From Trichormus variabilis 0441 (GTDB taxonomy: Bacteria > Cyanobacteriota > Cyanobacteriia > Cyanobacteriales > Nostocaceae): DNA of 64,000 nt. Below the pieces are notes generated by a model that did no database searches, was not told where the DNA came from, and saw only the letters and a list, made by a program, of their open reading frames with translations. The translations under genes were made by a program, and so were the position numbers. The stretch spans positions 1 to 64,000 of the forward strand of contig NZ_CP047243.1 in NCBI RefSeq assembly GCF_009856605.1, given 5' to 3'. Positions 54,767 to 63,726 of the stretch are shown here, piece by piece; the first letter of the stretch is position 1, and each line of letters starts with the position of its first letter.

Positions 54767-55470
54767 TCAAGTCCTAAATATTTAACAGCTAAATCGTTAT
54801 CCATTACTGAATCATGAAACTTTTTGATCCATTGATAAATGTAGCTTCTCAAAAACAAAATCATTGAGATATCCTGACATACTTGTGAATATGGTATTCC
54901 TGCTTTCTCCATTGCTTGATAGTGATTTCGATGTAGAGCCGTCAATTCTATTTCTGTACCTCCTATCATTAACAAATTTTTCGCCATTGTTTGCTCATAT
55001 TCTCTAAACTCTGGCGCAAAATGATAATTCTTTACTACCACATAGTTAGCATTGTTAGTAGCAGTTTGAACGATTTGACTTAAGTAATCTATGCAGTCCG
55101 TTCTATGTGATATGGGTTGGACAAATGTTAAACTCCACCCATATTCAGCTAAAGCTCCTAATAGTTCAGACTGAATAATATACTGACAAATTTTGTCTAA
55201 GTACTGTCCTGGCATATCCACCAAGATGATGTCTAAACTATCCACTATCAAATCATTAAATATCCTGTCAGTTCGGGTATTGAAAAAATCTATTTTTTCA
55301 ATACACACTAAATCTTTATAAGCCAAAAACCTGTCACGGTTATCATGGTCATAAACTTTTAGTCTTTTACCTTGAATTTGATACATTTCTAGCAACAGTT
55401 TAATAACTGTAGACTTACCTACACGCGAATCGCCTACAGTCATTACCATTCTTTTAGAAGATTTCCACAT
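54763..55470 (-). CDS. ParA-like P-loop ATPase, shorter
   Basis: 235 residues. The P-loop is G13-D-S-R-V-G-K-S-T21, without the ParA-type K in the first part. An I-I-L-V-D-M-P-G-Q strand (Walker B-like) and a P-I-S-H element follow. It overlaps the larger ATPase gene by 17 bases and the DUF6753-like gene by four, so it is part of a tight operon. Confidence 0.65.
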   Translation of the reverse strand: MWKSSKRMVMTVGDSRVGKSTVIKLLLEMYQIQGKRLKVYDHDNRDRFLAYKDLVCIEKIDFFNTRTDRIFNDLIVDSLDIILVDMPGQYLDKICQYIIQSELLGALAEYGWSLTFVQPISHRTDCIDYLSQIVQTATNNANYVVVKNYHFAPEFREYEQTMAKNLLMIGGTEIELTALHRNHYQAMEKAGIPYSQVCQDISMILFLRSYIYQWIKKFHDSVMDNDLAVKYLGLD

Positions 55471-56476
55471 TTATATTTTCTAGCCCTAATAGATGCTTAA
55501 CTGGCTCAATTTGCTGTTTAAAAGTTTTCAACCAGCTTTTCACCCGCATTTTCACTCCTGGTAGTTCTTTTTGCTTTATTCCTTCAGAAAATGTTAGTGA
55601 TTTTTCATCTAAATAATCGTAGGCATATTCAAGTAAATCTGGCATCGTGATCTCAAATAAAGTTCCTCTCCTTGCTAATAGCTCTTGTTTTATCTCTTGA
55701 ACTCTTGTTGAGTTTTTATATCTAGAAAACTCTTCATCCTCACCATAAAATAAATTTTTCACAACTATGTAATCTACTTTATCCCCACAAAAACTATACA
55801 AATCTATTAACTGCTTTACCGAATCTGATACTCGACTGATTACCACAACCATTGTTACTCTAATGTCATAATCATTAGCGGCTGTTTCCAAGAACTCTTG
55901 TTCTATGAATCTTTTAAATATTTGTCTTGATTGCGGTGGTAATTCTAATAAAAACAAGGATTCTGGTGGTAGTAATTGGCTATATGTATCTGGTTCTGGC
56001 TCCATCATTCCCTTTATCTGATCAAAAAACCTATCTATACTTCCATCTTTAAAAATATTTAACTGCTGTATTTGACAATGCTCTCCATCTTCACCATAAT
56101 ATCTCAATAAATCAGGATTAGAATTATCCGCATCTACTGCCACAATCCTTCTTTTCTCATCTAGACAAGTTTGCAAAAACCCTCTCGTCCACATCGATTT
56201 ACCTACTCCACCTTTTCCTCCATCTACTATTACTAATCTTCTTGGCAGAGTTTTAACTACTGCTTCTGTTTCCTTATTAGCTTCTTCTACATCCTTATCC
56301 GACCCTGTGGCTATATCTGCTGGGTTCACATCTGATTCTACTGTGGCTTTTTCTAAATCTAATTGCTGTTCTGGTGTTAAATCCTTTACTATTATTTCTT
56401 CTGCTACTTCAATGTTTGCTATATCAGCTTTACCTTGAAGATTCCCATTCTGATTATTGTCAATAGTCTGTGTCAT
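55454..56476 (-). CDS. ParA/MinD-type ATPase with N-terminal extension
   Basis: 340 residues from ATG 56476; the start follows AAGGAG, and ATGs at 56530 and 56497 lie in or before that site. Residues 1-78 are acidic and probably disordered. The deviant Walker A is K88-G-G-V-G-K93-S, and V-A-V-D-A-D-N-S-N-P-D-L is the second motif. Such ATPases segregate plasmids or position machinery on the nucleoid or membrane. The operon carries no obvious ParB. Confidence 0.8.
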   Translation of the reverse strand: MTQTIDNNQNGNLQGKADIANIEVAEEIIVKDLTPEQQLDLEKATVESDVNPADIATGSDKDVEEANKETEAVVKTLPRRLVIVDGGKGGVGKSMWTRGFLQTCLDEKRRIVAVDADNSNPDLLRYYGEDGEHCQIQQLNIFKDGSIDRFFDQIKGMMEPEPDTYSQLLPPESLFLLELPPQSRQIFKRFIEQEFLETAANDYDIRVTMVVVISRVSDSVKQLIDLYSFCGDKVDYIVVKNLFYGEDEEFSRYKNSTRVQEIKQELLARRGTLFEITMPDLLEYAYDYLDEKSLTFSEGIKQKELPGVKMRVKSWLKTFKQQIEPVKHLLGLENINVEIF

Positions 56477-56522
56477 TTTCTTATTTCTCCTTCTCATTTG
56501 TTCAATACTGCTTCTCAAGTGT

Positions 56523-56849
56523 TTACACAAAATCTCTTTGGAAAATAGGTAAAATGTTGCTTCTCACCCATTGAGTAAACAGCTTAACTAATTGTTCTTC
56601 TACTATGCCCTTTAAACTATATATAGCTGAAGAATTTAAAGTTTTTACTATTCTTACTTGCTCTTGAATAACCACATGACGTTCTTGGCTTTGAATATGC
56701 AAAGGTACTATTTTTTCATTATTTAATTCTGGAGCGATAATCTTAAACACATCTTCAGCAAATATCTCTAGCCCTGATGGGGTAGATATTATCCGCACTG
56801 TACTACCCAAAGGGTGCTCAAACTCCCAATATGTCCATACTTTCGTCAT
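56523..56849 (-). CDS. hypothetical first gene of the ParA-type operon
   Basis: 108 residues from ATG 56849 (M-T-K-V-W-T-Y-W-E-F); an ATG 48 bases earlier gives a poor leader. Mainly beta at first, helical at the end. No domain recognised. It lies upstream of the ATPase genes in the same direction with a ~46-base gap and could be the DNA-binding partner that replaces ParB, which is only a guess. Confidence 0.5.
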   Translation of the reverse strand: MTKVWTYWEFEHPLGSTVRIISTPSGLEIFAEDVFKIIAPELNNEKIVPLHIQSQERHVVIQEQVRIVKTLNSSAIYSLKGIVEEQLVKLFTQWVRSNILPIFQRDFV

Positions 56850-57321
56850 TGTTAAGTTTTTAGAATTTATCAATCTAGCACCAATTGCGAATTGCAAATT
56901 GTAGACCCTTTATCTATGACATATTCTGCTTAGATAAATAAAGAAACTTTAGTACTGTTTTTTTTGGTAAGAAAGTGTCTTGTTCTTTCTTGACAATTGC
57001 TATATAATCTTTAGCCTTTTACCAAACCTCGTTTTTTCTAAACGCTACATTCTATTTTGGCGAGATTGAGCGTAGTCCTAAGTTTCTATATGAAACACTG
57101 GATATATAAAGTGTGATAATACATCGACACTAGCGCGACTAGATAGCATTTGTATTTTCTTACTATTGCGTCTATTAAAAAAATCGTTAAAACTTGATTG
57201 CATATGCGGGATAAATATATATAATATTTGCAGCTCGTAGTCAAACAGTTTTAAGAAGTAGATATTGCCTTAAACGAGAAAATTGATAAGTAATTTTGTT
57301 AATCAATTGTTGGAGTTTTCT
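56850..57321. other. 472-bp divergent intergenic region
   Basis: No gene. It contains a heptamer-type AATTGCG run (56880-56896), the operator-like repeat (56946-56976), AT-rich sequence and the leader of the lipoprotein gene. Promoters for both directions must lie here. Confidence 0.55.
56946..56976 (+). promoter_or_regulatory. 31-bp operator-like repeat, copy 2 (ParA-type operon)
   Basis: ACTTTAGTACT, GTTTTTTTT, GGTAAGAAAGT: the same 11-9-11 layout as 32587-32617. It is 97 bases upstream of the first gene of the minus-strand operon. Confidence 0.7.
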
Positions 57322-57978
57322 ATGAATAAAATAGCTTTGTTTACAGCCCTTGCTTTGATAGGGACAACATTAGGGGCTTGCCAATCTGATGAGAGCAGGG
57401 TGGCTCAGGCAGAAAATGATTATGCAGCCAAGTTAACTGATGCGGAAAGCCCCAAAGAGAAGGCGGTGCAAGAGCAAATCAGACAGTACGTAGAAGATAC
57501 GCCTGATTTGTATAGAATCAGTTGGAAAATATGTGGAGACTGGAACGCCCCATACAATAATGGAACAAGATGTAACGAAACTAGGGTTCCGACAACTAAA
57601 GGGTATTTTGAACCTGCGTATGTATGGGCAGCGAATCAAGTACAGTTTGTTAATAAACAGAATTTTGTTAGAGGTGCTTGGACTACAGGATTATTTGTAA
57701 AATCAAGAGGATGCTTAAATATTGGTAAACCGCGAGAAGAGAGGTTTTACAATGTTAAAAATTTTATGATTGAAAAAAGCGCTTCTACTCCTTCACTAGA
57801 AAATGTGAAAGTAGAGGTTGTTCCAAAACAAGAGAAACAGAAAGTAGTGGAACAAGCCTTCAGGGACGCAGAAATAGAGAATTACGCCCTGACTAACTTT
57901 GGCATATCAACAGCTACAGGATCTATCCCGACTGGTAAAACTTGCTTAACAGTTGATGAATGGAAAAAAACGCAATGA
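57322..57978 (+). CDS. lipoprotein of unknown function
   Basis: 218 residues from ATG 57322, with GGAG upstream. The signal ends in the lipobox L-G-A-C (Cys near residue 20), so the mature protein is lipid-anchored. Four further Cys (I-C, R-C, G-C, T-C) suggest disulfides in the periplasm. A possible entry-exclusion or envelope role fits small plasmid lipoproteins but is not shown. Confidence 0.65.
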   Translation: MNKIALFTALALIGTTLGACQSDESRVAQAENDYAAKLTDAESPKEKAVQEQIRQYVEDTPDLYRISWKICGDWNAPYNNGTRCNETRVPTTKGYFEPAYVWAANQVQFVNKQNFVRGAWTTGLFVKSRGCLNIGKPREERFYNVKNFMIEKSASTPSLENVKVEVVPKQEKQKVVEQAFRDAEIENYALTNFGISTATGSIPTGKTCLTVDEWKKTQ

Positions 57979-58116
57979 AGAGGGTGTAGGGTCTATTGAT
58001 TAATCCCTCAGACCTTGTTGCCCAATTCTCAATTACCCGATTACGCCAAATATATTCATCTTCTAAAATATCTAATGGCTAAAATATCTAATGACATAGG
58101 GCAATACTTGGAAAAT

Positions 58117-58677
58117 TTACTTAATTACCAACTGCTGTTTGCTATCGAAACCGATATCATTCTTAGCTGAAACTGATAACGGTTGGATCTTGAGCTTATC
58201 TCCTACCTTGATATCGGCAGCGCCAGGGGCAAGCTCAAGCACCTGATTGGCCACCCGACCTTTATAAATGGGGCAAGGGGTTTTATGACAAGGTTTGGCA
58301 TTGTAAACAGCAGTTGACACTACATTGTCCTTCAGGTAGAAAATGTCTAGGGGAAAATTTACCTTGTACATCCAGAAAGGCACATTATAGATTTCGCTCC
58401 CCAGGTTGAACAACATTCCGCGATCGCGTGGTAAAAAGGAACGAAATTTTAGCCCCTTCTCTAATTGTTCCGGTGTAGAAGCGACTTCTAGCTTAAATGT
58501 CTGGTTGTTGTGGGTGAGGATGTGAGTGAGGGGTAAATTCTGAGGACGAGTTTCGGCATAAATCATCGCCGCAGTGCCAATGATAATTGATACTCCAGCT
58601 AGAGGGCCTAGTATGTTCAGTAAATTGAAAGCAGTAATATACAAATTCTCTTGTTGAGGGAATTTTAAAGTTTTCAT
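58117..58677 (-). CDS. DUF192 family protein, membrane-anchored
   Basis: 186 residues. One hydrophobic helix lies near 21-40. The DUF192 core follows: a V-A-S-T-P-E-Q-L-x-x-G-L element, R-G-M-L-F, F-W-M-Y-K-V-N-F-P-L-D-I-F-Y and C-H-K-T-P-C-P, then V-L-E-L-A-P-G. These beta-barrel proteins are of unknown function; the C-x4-C pair is typical for cyanobacterial ones. Its start overlaps the end of the AAA gene by four bases. Confidence 0.85.
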   Translation of the reverse strand: MKTLKFPQQENLYITAFNLLNILGPLAGVSIIIGTAAMIYAETRPQNLPLTHILTHNNQTFKLEVASTPEQLEKGLKFRSFLPRDRGMLFNLGSEIYNVPFWMYKVNFPLDIFYLKDNVVSTAVYNAKPCHKTPCPIYKGRVANQVLELAPGAADIKVGDKLKIQPLSVSAKNDIGFDSKQQLVIK

Positions 58678-60320
58678 AGCTCCCCAAAAATATCGATATT
58701 ACCGAGACTATATATAGATGAATCAACCGGACTAGATGCTTGACCTTGCAAAGCGGCTTTGTTCCGCATACTTTCAACCCGGTCAGCCTCACGGATGGCC
58801 AGAGGATTCATGTTCTGCCTTGCAGTTACCAATGCTGACAGTGTAATTAAGAGCGGTGGCAGTTCATTAAGTGGTGTGACATCATCGTTAAACATTTGGC
58901 AAAAAGTAGAGATGGCGGCACGTTCTACAATTGCGCCAATCTCAGCACCCACACAGCGTTGTGTGGCTTTGAGCAACCTTTTCCATTCAGGTTCGGTGTA
59001 CCCATCGCCCCCATTGCGGAACCGAGCATCAAAACGGGCTAAGTGAATTTTGAATATTTCGTGCCGTTCTCCATAGTTTGGGAGATCCACCTGGAAAATC
59101 TCGTCAAAGCGCCCACTTCTGGTTAACTCTGGTGGTAGCCATTCAATATTGTTAGCCGAAGCGATAATTAAAACCTCACTAGTGCGCTCTTGCATCCAGG
59201 TCAAAAGCATACCAGCCAGTCGCCTAGATAAATCATCATCCCCAGCAAATCCTTTGTCGAAGTCGTCCAAATACAGGATTACACGGTTAATTCGGTCTAC
59301 GAGTGCGAGTAAGTTTTTAAGCCTGTACTCAGCCAGATTGCCGTAACTGCGGAAATTCCCCCACTCCAAGATAATTAGAGGTAGTCCTAACTGTGCCGAA
59401 CAAGCTTTAGCCGAGTACGATTTTCCAGTCCCCGGTGGGCCGATTAGTAAAACCCCCTTGGGTAAACGCAGATTATAGGCTTTAGCTAGTGTTGTTAACA
59501 GGCGTTTATACGTTTTAAACGCTTGCTGCATTAGTTCTAAACCACCGATAGGGGTGCTTGGGGGCTGAAGGAACTGAATATTATAAATCCGCTTAAACAG
59601 TTCTATTTTGTAAGCGGACAATTTTTCTATTAACTCCAACGGTGTAACTTCATCAGCTAAAGCCTGTTTAATTCCATAGTCAATATCTGCTAAGTACATC
59701 CCTACTGAGGCGATCGCAGTCTCATGAATGGATGATTGATTGTCATCAGGTAATACTTGGGGTAAGTAAGTTTTAATTTCCTCAATAGTTGGCAGTTGTT
59801 GCACAATGATGGGAATTTCCGGTGCAATGTCAGATGAAAGACTAGCGTTTGGGCCTAAAAGTATTGCTGTCTTTCGGGTATTGCAATTGGAAAGCTTCAG
59901 GTTAATCAGGGCTGACTTGATCCACTCGGCAGTTAAGAAGAAATCGGGGTTTGTGTTGGACTCTCCCAGCCAGGGGAATATGCCCTCCAGTATCAGGATT
60001 CCTTCTAAATGGGTGGTTTTCCAAAACCTCAAAATTTCAAAGTAATGTTCGCGTCGGTTTTTGGCGTAGGCGCAGCCCGCCGCAGGCATCGCCTGATACT
60101 GGTCAACTGTTTGTAAAGTTAATCCCTGCTCATGAGTCTCTAACTGGTGTAGCGCATCATCTTCCAGCGTCCACAGGTAACAGTTAATGTCCTGGTGTTG
60201 GCAAACTGAAGCAAGATTGGTCAGCAGTTGCCGCCGCTCTTGCAATGGAGATTCGACAGCAATCAGCTGATTGTTAAGCTTAATTAATCCAAATATTTGC
60301 TTGATTAACTGATTATTCAT
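58674..60320 (-). CDS. Ycf46-like AAA ATPase
   Basis: 548 residues. Residues 1-200 resemble the N-terminal domain of Ycf46, a cyanobacterial/plastid AAA protein. The AAA module has Walker A G294-P-P-G-T-G-K-S301, Walker B V-I-L-Y-L-D-D-F, and second-region motifs A-S-A-N-N and R-S-G-R-F-D. A four-base overlap joins it to the DUF192 gene. Chromosomal Ycf46 has been linked to CO2-uptake regulation; a plasmid copy could have a different job. Confidence 0.8.
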   Translation of the reverse strand: MNNQLIKQIFGLIKLNNQLIAVESPLQERRQLLTNLASVCQHQDINCYLWTLEDDALHQLETHEQGLTLQTVDQYQAMPAAGCAYAKNRREHYFEILRFWKTTHLEGILILEGIFPWLGESNTNPDFFLTAEWIKSALINLKLSNCNTRKTAILLGPNASLSSDIAPEIPIIVQQLPTIEEIKTYLPQVLPDDNQSSIHETAIASVGMYLADIDYGIKQALADEVTPLELIEKLSAYKIELFKRIYNIQFLQPPSTPIGGLELMQQAFKTYKRLLTTLAKAYNLRLPKGVLLIGPPGTGKSYSAKACSAQLGLPLIILEWGNFRSYGNLAEYRLKNLLALVDRINRVILYLDDFDKGFAGDDDLSRRLAGMLLTWMQERTSEVLIIASANNIEWLPPELTRSGRFDEIFQVDLPNYGERHEIFKIHLARFDARFRNGGDGYTEPEWKRLLKATQRCVGAEIGAIVERAAISTFCQMFNDDVTPLNELPPLLITLSALVTARQNMNPLAIREADRVESMRNKAALQGQASSPVDSSIYSLGNIDIFGEL

Positions 60321-60378
60321 CAGAGTGTTTAATTGAGTTCACCCTGATAATAGAAACAGCGAAAATTCTTTACTAGTT

Positions 60379-60409
60379 ACTTTCGTACCCAAAAAAATAG
60401 CACGAAAGT
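60379..60409 (-). promoter_or_regulatory. 31-bp operator-like repeat, copy 3 (Ycf46/DUF192 operon)
   Basis: Minus strand: ACTTTCGTGCT, ATTTTTTTG, GGTACGAAAGT. It shares 28 of 31 bases with the copy at 32587-32617, in the same 11-9-11 layout. It is 58 bases upstream of the Ycf46-like start. Confidence 0.75.
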
Positions 60410-60427
60410 AACTTGACATTTGTGCAG

Positions 60428-60952
60428 CTAAAGCTCCAATTCTTGTCCGTGATATTGGCGTTGTTGTAATTGACGAGAAAAATTAACTAATTGGAGATTC
60501 CAATCCTTTTCACACTTGATTTGAGTCGCTTGTGGCAGTATTGCTTTAACAGCCCTTGCCGCAGTTAGTTGATTAAAGGCCACTTGTACATGAGGAATAT
60601 TCTGCAATCGCTGTTGGGGTAGGTTTTTGGGGTCATCAATAGCTATGAATACGGTTTTAGATTCGGGTATTCCTTTGGTGAGGTATTCCAACATAGCTAG
60701 TGAAATAGTTTCAACGGGAGACTGACACAGCACCGCTCTTGAGTTCTCATCATTCGCCTTGCCCCCCAGGTGAAAATAAAACCAACTATCCCTGCGATGG
60801 GTTCCCACATAATAGCCTGAGATATCATTGAGCGTTCCCTGTAAAAATGCACCTTTAGAAGTTCCATGTTGATCCCGCATCACAAATACGGCATTTGCTT
60901 TTGAGTCAGCGTAAACTAGTCCCTGCTGGTGCAACATTTGTACACAATCATA
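60428..60952 (-). pseudogene. 3' part of the MobV gene (DUF3991/Toprim domain)
   Basis: The open frame (from ATG 60937, 169 residues) is the C-terminal Toprim-like DUF3991 domain commonly fused to cyanobacterial MobV relaxases: L-H-Q-Q-G-L-V-Y-A-D-S, A-V-F-V-M-R, and P-V-E-T-I-S-L-A with I-A-I-D-D-P. Upstream codons (Y-D-C-V-Q) continue to the IS end. Relative to the 5' part the frame differs by two bases, in a TGTG run, so even clean IS loss would not rejoin it. It ends G-Q-E-L-E-L. It might be translated alone. Confidence 0.7.
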
Positions 60953-62113
60953 CTAAATTGGGAAAGGAAGTATTAATTGAATAACTGAGGTCAAATTTGG
61001 CAAATCCAATCAAACCCAACCTTGCCATGAACAATTTGAGGGTGAGACATTAACCATTGACAACGAGAAATTAACACAGTTTCTAGTTCATCGAGAGTAG
61101 AAAACATCTGATTAGCAACAGCTTCACGTAGAAGCGACCAAACACACTCAGTCGGTTGGAGTTGAGGTGTATAAGCAGGCAGAGGAAACAGAATGATACC
61201 AGCTGGCAACATTAATTGTTTACTGGTATGCCAACCAGCTTGATCAACAAGCAAAACAATGATTTTGTGATGATGAGGATTGACTTCAGCGGCAAAAGCA
61301 TCTAAAGCCATTTGCATGACAGCAATGTTGACTCTGGGTAAAATCAAGAAAAAACTCTCGCCAGTAGCTGGATGGACAAATCCATAAGTATAAAGCCATT
61401 GGTAACGAGTGCGATGCACAGCATTGGGACGATGACCTACTGGTGTCCAAACTCGACGGACGATGGGTTTGAGGCCTAATCGAGCTTCATCTTCTGCCCA
61501 AACTTCAACTGATTTGTGCGGATGGAGGAAACGTAACAATCGCACAAACTCCGTTAACTCAGTTTTAAACATCTGTCTTTGAACAAAAGTTGCCGCCTCA
61601 GTATGCAGAGGTCGTGGTTGTTGCAGACTAAATCCTAGCCTTTTGAGGTAATCCCAAGCTGTAGTGACATGGAGTGTAATTCCAAACTGTACTCGGATCA
61701 ATTCCCCTACTTTTGGCGCACTCCATAACCCCCCATCTTCTGGTGGTGAAGCTAACCTTTGGCGCAACCACTGTTGTTGCTCGTTTGTGAGTGCAAGTTT
61801 TTTTCCTCCTGGTTTCAGTTTCTGTTGATTGATGATTCCGTTTGCTCCTAGCTTGTTGTATCGCCGCACGATTTTTCTCACCCAGTCCCCTGAGAATCCC
61901 ACAATCTCTGCTACCTTTTGCGCTGACAACTGTGGTTGTTGATTGAGCAATTTAATCACTAACCATCGGGTTTTCTCTTGTGCATCTTCACATCGGCGAT
62001 AACTTTGTTCTATTTCTTCTGTTGATAGATGCTCTGTTAGTTTTATCCTGGGACGTACCATTTTTCTAGCCTTTTTCCCTCTGCTTCAAATGATACTACC
62101 TTTCCCTATTCAG
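60953..62113 (-). mobile_element. IS630-family insertion sequence, ~1161 bp
   Basis: The element is flanked by TA on both sides (60951-60952 and 62114-62115), the IS630 target. Its ends are near-perfect inverted repeats of about 30 bp (left starts CTAAATTGGG, right on the minus strand CTGAATAGGG). It holds one intact transposase. It interrupts the MobV relaxase gene in the same orientation. Confidence 0.92.
60991..62061 (-). CDS. IS630-family transposase
   Basis: 356 residues. An N-terminal HTH region (about 40-80) is followed by the DDE catalytic set: D191 (A-E-D-E-A-R-L-G), D273 (L-V-D-Q-A-G-W-H) and E305 (L-Q-P-T-E-C-V-W). It is uninterrupted, so the element is likely active. Confidence 0.92.
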   Translation of the reverse strand: MVRPRIKLTEHLSTEEIEQSYRRCEDAQEKTRWLVIKLLNQQPQLSAQKVAEIVGFSGDWVRKIVRRYNKLGANGIINQQKLKPGGKKLALTNEQQQWLRQRLASPPEDGGLWSAPKVGELIRVQFGITLHVTTAWDYLKRLGFSLQQPRPLHTEAATFVQRQMFKTELTEFVRLLRFLHPHKSVEVWAEDEARLGLKPIVRRVWTPVGHRPNAVHRTRYQWLYTYGFVHPATGESFFLILPRVNIAVMQMALDAFAAEVNPHHHKIIVLLVDQAGWHTSKQLMLPAGIILFPLPAYTPQLQPTECVWSLLREAVANQMFSTLDELETVLISRCQWLMSHPQIVHGKVGFDWICQI

Positions 62114-63293
62114 TATCAGAGGGGATGCCCCGTTTATGTTTGAGGTAATGTTCTACTTGCTGCCAGCTAGTTTTATCCTCAATAGGTAATGTGAATTGAG
62201 GGACTGGCTGGGTCTGGATAATCTCACTTGTCATTCTTCTAGTAGAGGCGATCGCTGCACGTTGCGCCCCAACCTCACCAAATCGCTCCCTCAACCATGT
62301 GATAGCTTGAACTTGGTCACATTTATTAACGTGTTTCACCAAATTGAGCGCTCCATGACCCGACAATACTGAACCATTGCTAATGTCAGTAAATCCAGAG
62401 CCATCGATAGTAATGATATGTCCATGACCCCGCCATTGCTCATGCTCACGGTTTAGCCCCAACTCCCAAGCAACATCATCCAAAGCTAAATCAGTTGACC
62501 ATTCGGTTAGTTTTTGTAATTGTTGATTTTCTTGCTCTGATTGCTCAATTCGTTGCCTTAATTGTTCATTCTCAAAAGCTAACGCCTTTGCCGTAGCTTC
62601 CATTTCCTGTTTACGCGCAGTCGCTCTGTCTCGGTCAGCCGCTTTAGCCTTTAATTGCGCTGCACTCAGTTCATCAACTTCTAAGTCTCGCCCCTCCTCC
62701 ACTATGCGGTAAAAATCCTTGATGTCCTGGTGCTGGGCTTTACTTCCCCTAATCCCACGCTCCAACCCAATTAGGCGCATCGTGTTGTAGTAAGAATCTT
62801 GAAACTCATGAATTTTTTGCCTGCCATCGAAGAAATGATTACAGCGCAATTGCCCGGCATCATCAATCGGCACAAAGTAAGCGTGAATGTGGGGTGTGGC
62901 TTCATCCAGGTGTAACTCGGCTCTAACAATGCGATCGCCATATTCATCCGCCAACCATTGGTGAGTCGCTTCTACCCAGTCATCCAACTTTTGCCCTTCA
63001 TAGTACCCAGCATTAGTTGGGCAGTCTGGGCGGAAATAACTAGGCGATGCACTCAACAGTAACTCTACGCAGTAGACCGCATCAGTGCGAATCTTTCGCT
63101 TCTGCTCATGCTCCTCTATCTTGGCTAAAACTAAATCCTCTAGTCGTTCATCCTCTTCGAGGCTACCAATGAACCTAATATTTTTTTGGGTGGGATCTGC
63201 ATTAGGAGTTTCACGTTCTCTTGCAGTGTGAGATGCACTCCCTGATATATTCCCCCGCTTTAATTTTTTTAATCGGGCGATCGCATAGCTCAT
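62106..63293 (-). pseudogene. 5' part of the MobV relaxase gene, cut by IS630
   Basis: 395 residues from ATG 63293 (M-S-Y-A-I-A-R-L-K-K is the usual MobV start; an earlier ATG is rejected). The relaxase domain has motif I S-H-T-x-R-E-R-x-T-P-N-A-D and motif III H128-L-D130-E131-x-T-P-H135-I-H137, all metal ligands present. A coiled-coil (about 200-275) follows, then a DUF3991 start. The frame runs into the IS and stops, losing the Toprim part. The relaxase domain alone may still nick, but the tail is missing. Confidence 0.85.
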
Positions 63294-63362
63294 GGCTTTA
63301 CTTCTTGAATAAACTTGGTATGATTTTTTTATGACGCTGATTTCCCCAAAATTTGGGTAATT

Positions 63363-63374
63363 GCGACTAGTCGC
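63363..63374. promoter_or_regulatory. 12-bp perfect palindrome upstream of MobV
   Basis: GCGACTAGTCGC, 70 bases before the MobV ATG. MobV nick sites usually lie just upstream of the gene, so this may be part of oriT or an operator. Confidence 0.5.
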
Positions 63375-63558
63375 CAAAATAGCTAAATCGCTCAAATGCG
63401 AAAAAGTGAAGATAGCCGTAGTAAGTACGACTATTTTAGCGGCTTAAAAGAAATTTTTCTGGAAAATCTCATACTTAACGAAGCCAAACCTTTGCCCAGC
63501 AAGGCTTTCATAGTTTTGCTCCGGTCGCAAAAACCTTGTGAGAGCGAAATACCTCAAA

Positions 63559-63726
63559 CACCCCCGAAACACCCCCGAAACACCCCCGAAACACCCCCGA
63601 AACACCCCCGAAGTAATTTTGGAAGTTTTGGGAAAGCGTTTCCAATTTTGCTCCCGAAACACCCCCGAAACACCCCTGAAGAACCCCCGGTTAACCCCTG
63701 AAACACCCCCGGTTAACCCCTGAAAC
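63559..63726. repeat. 11-bp and 22-bp direct repeats (iteron-like)
   Basis: Five tandem CACCCCCGAAA units (63559-63613, the last with G), two more near 63660-63681, and two tandem 22-bp units with GGTTAACC (63683-63704, 63705-63726). All have 11-bp periodicity. They lie between the MobV gene and the partial gene at 63790. The G-rich minus strand could also form G-quadruplexes. Candidate oriT, origin or regulator array. Confidence 0.6.
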
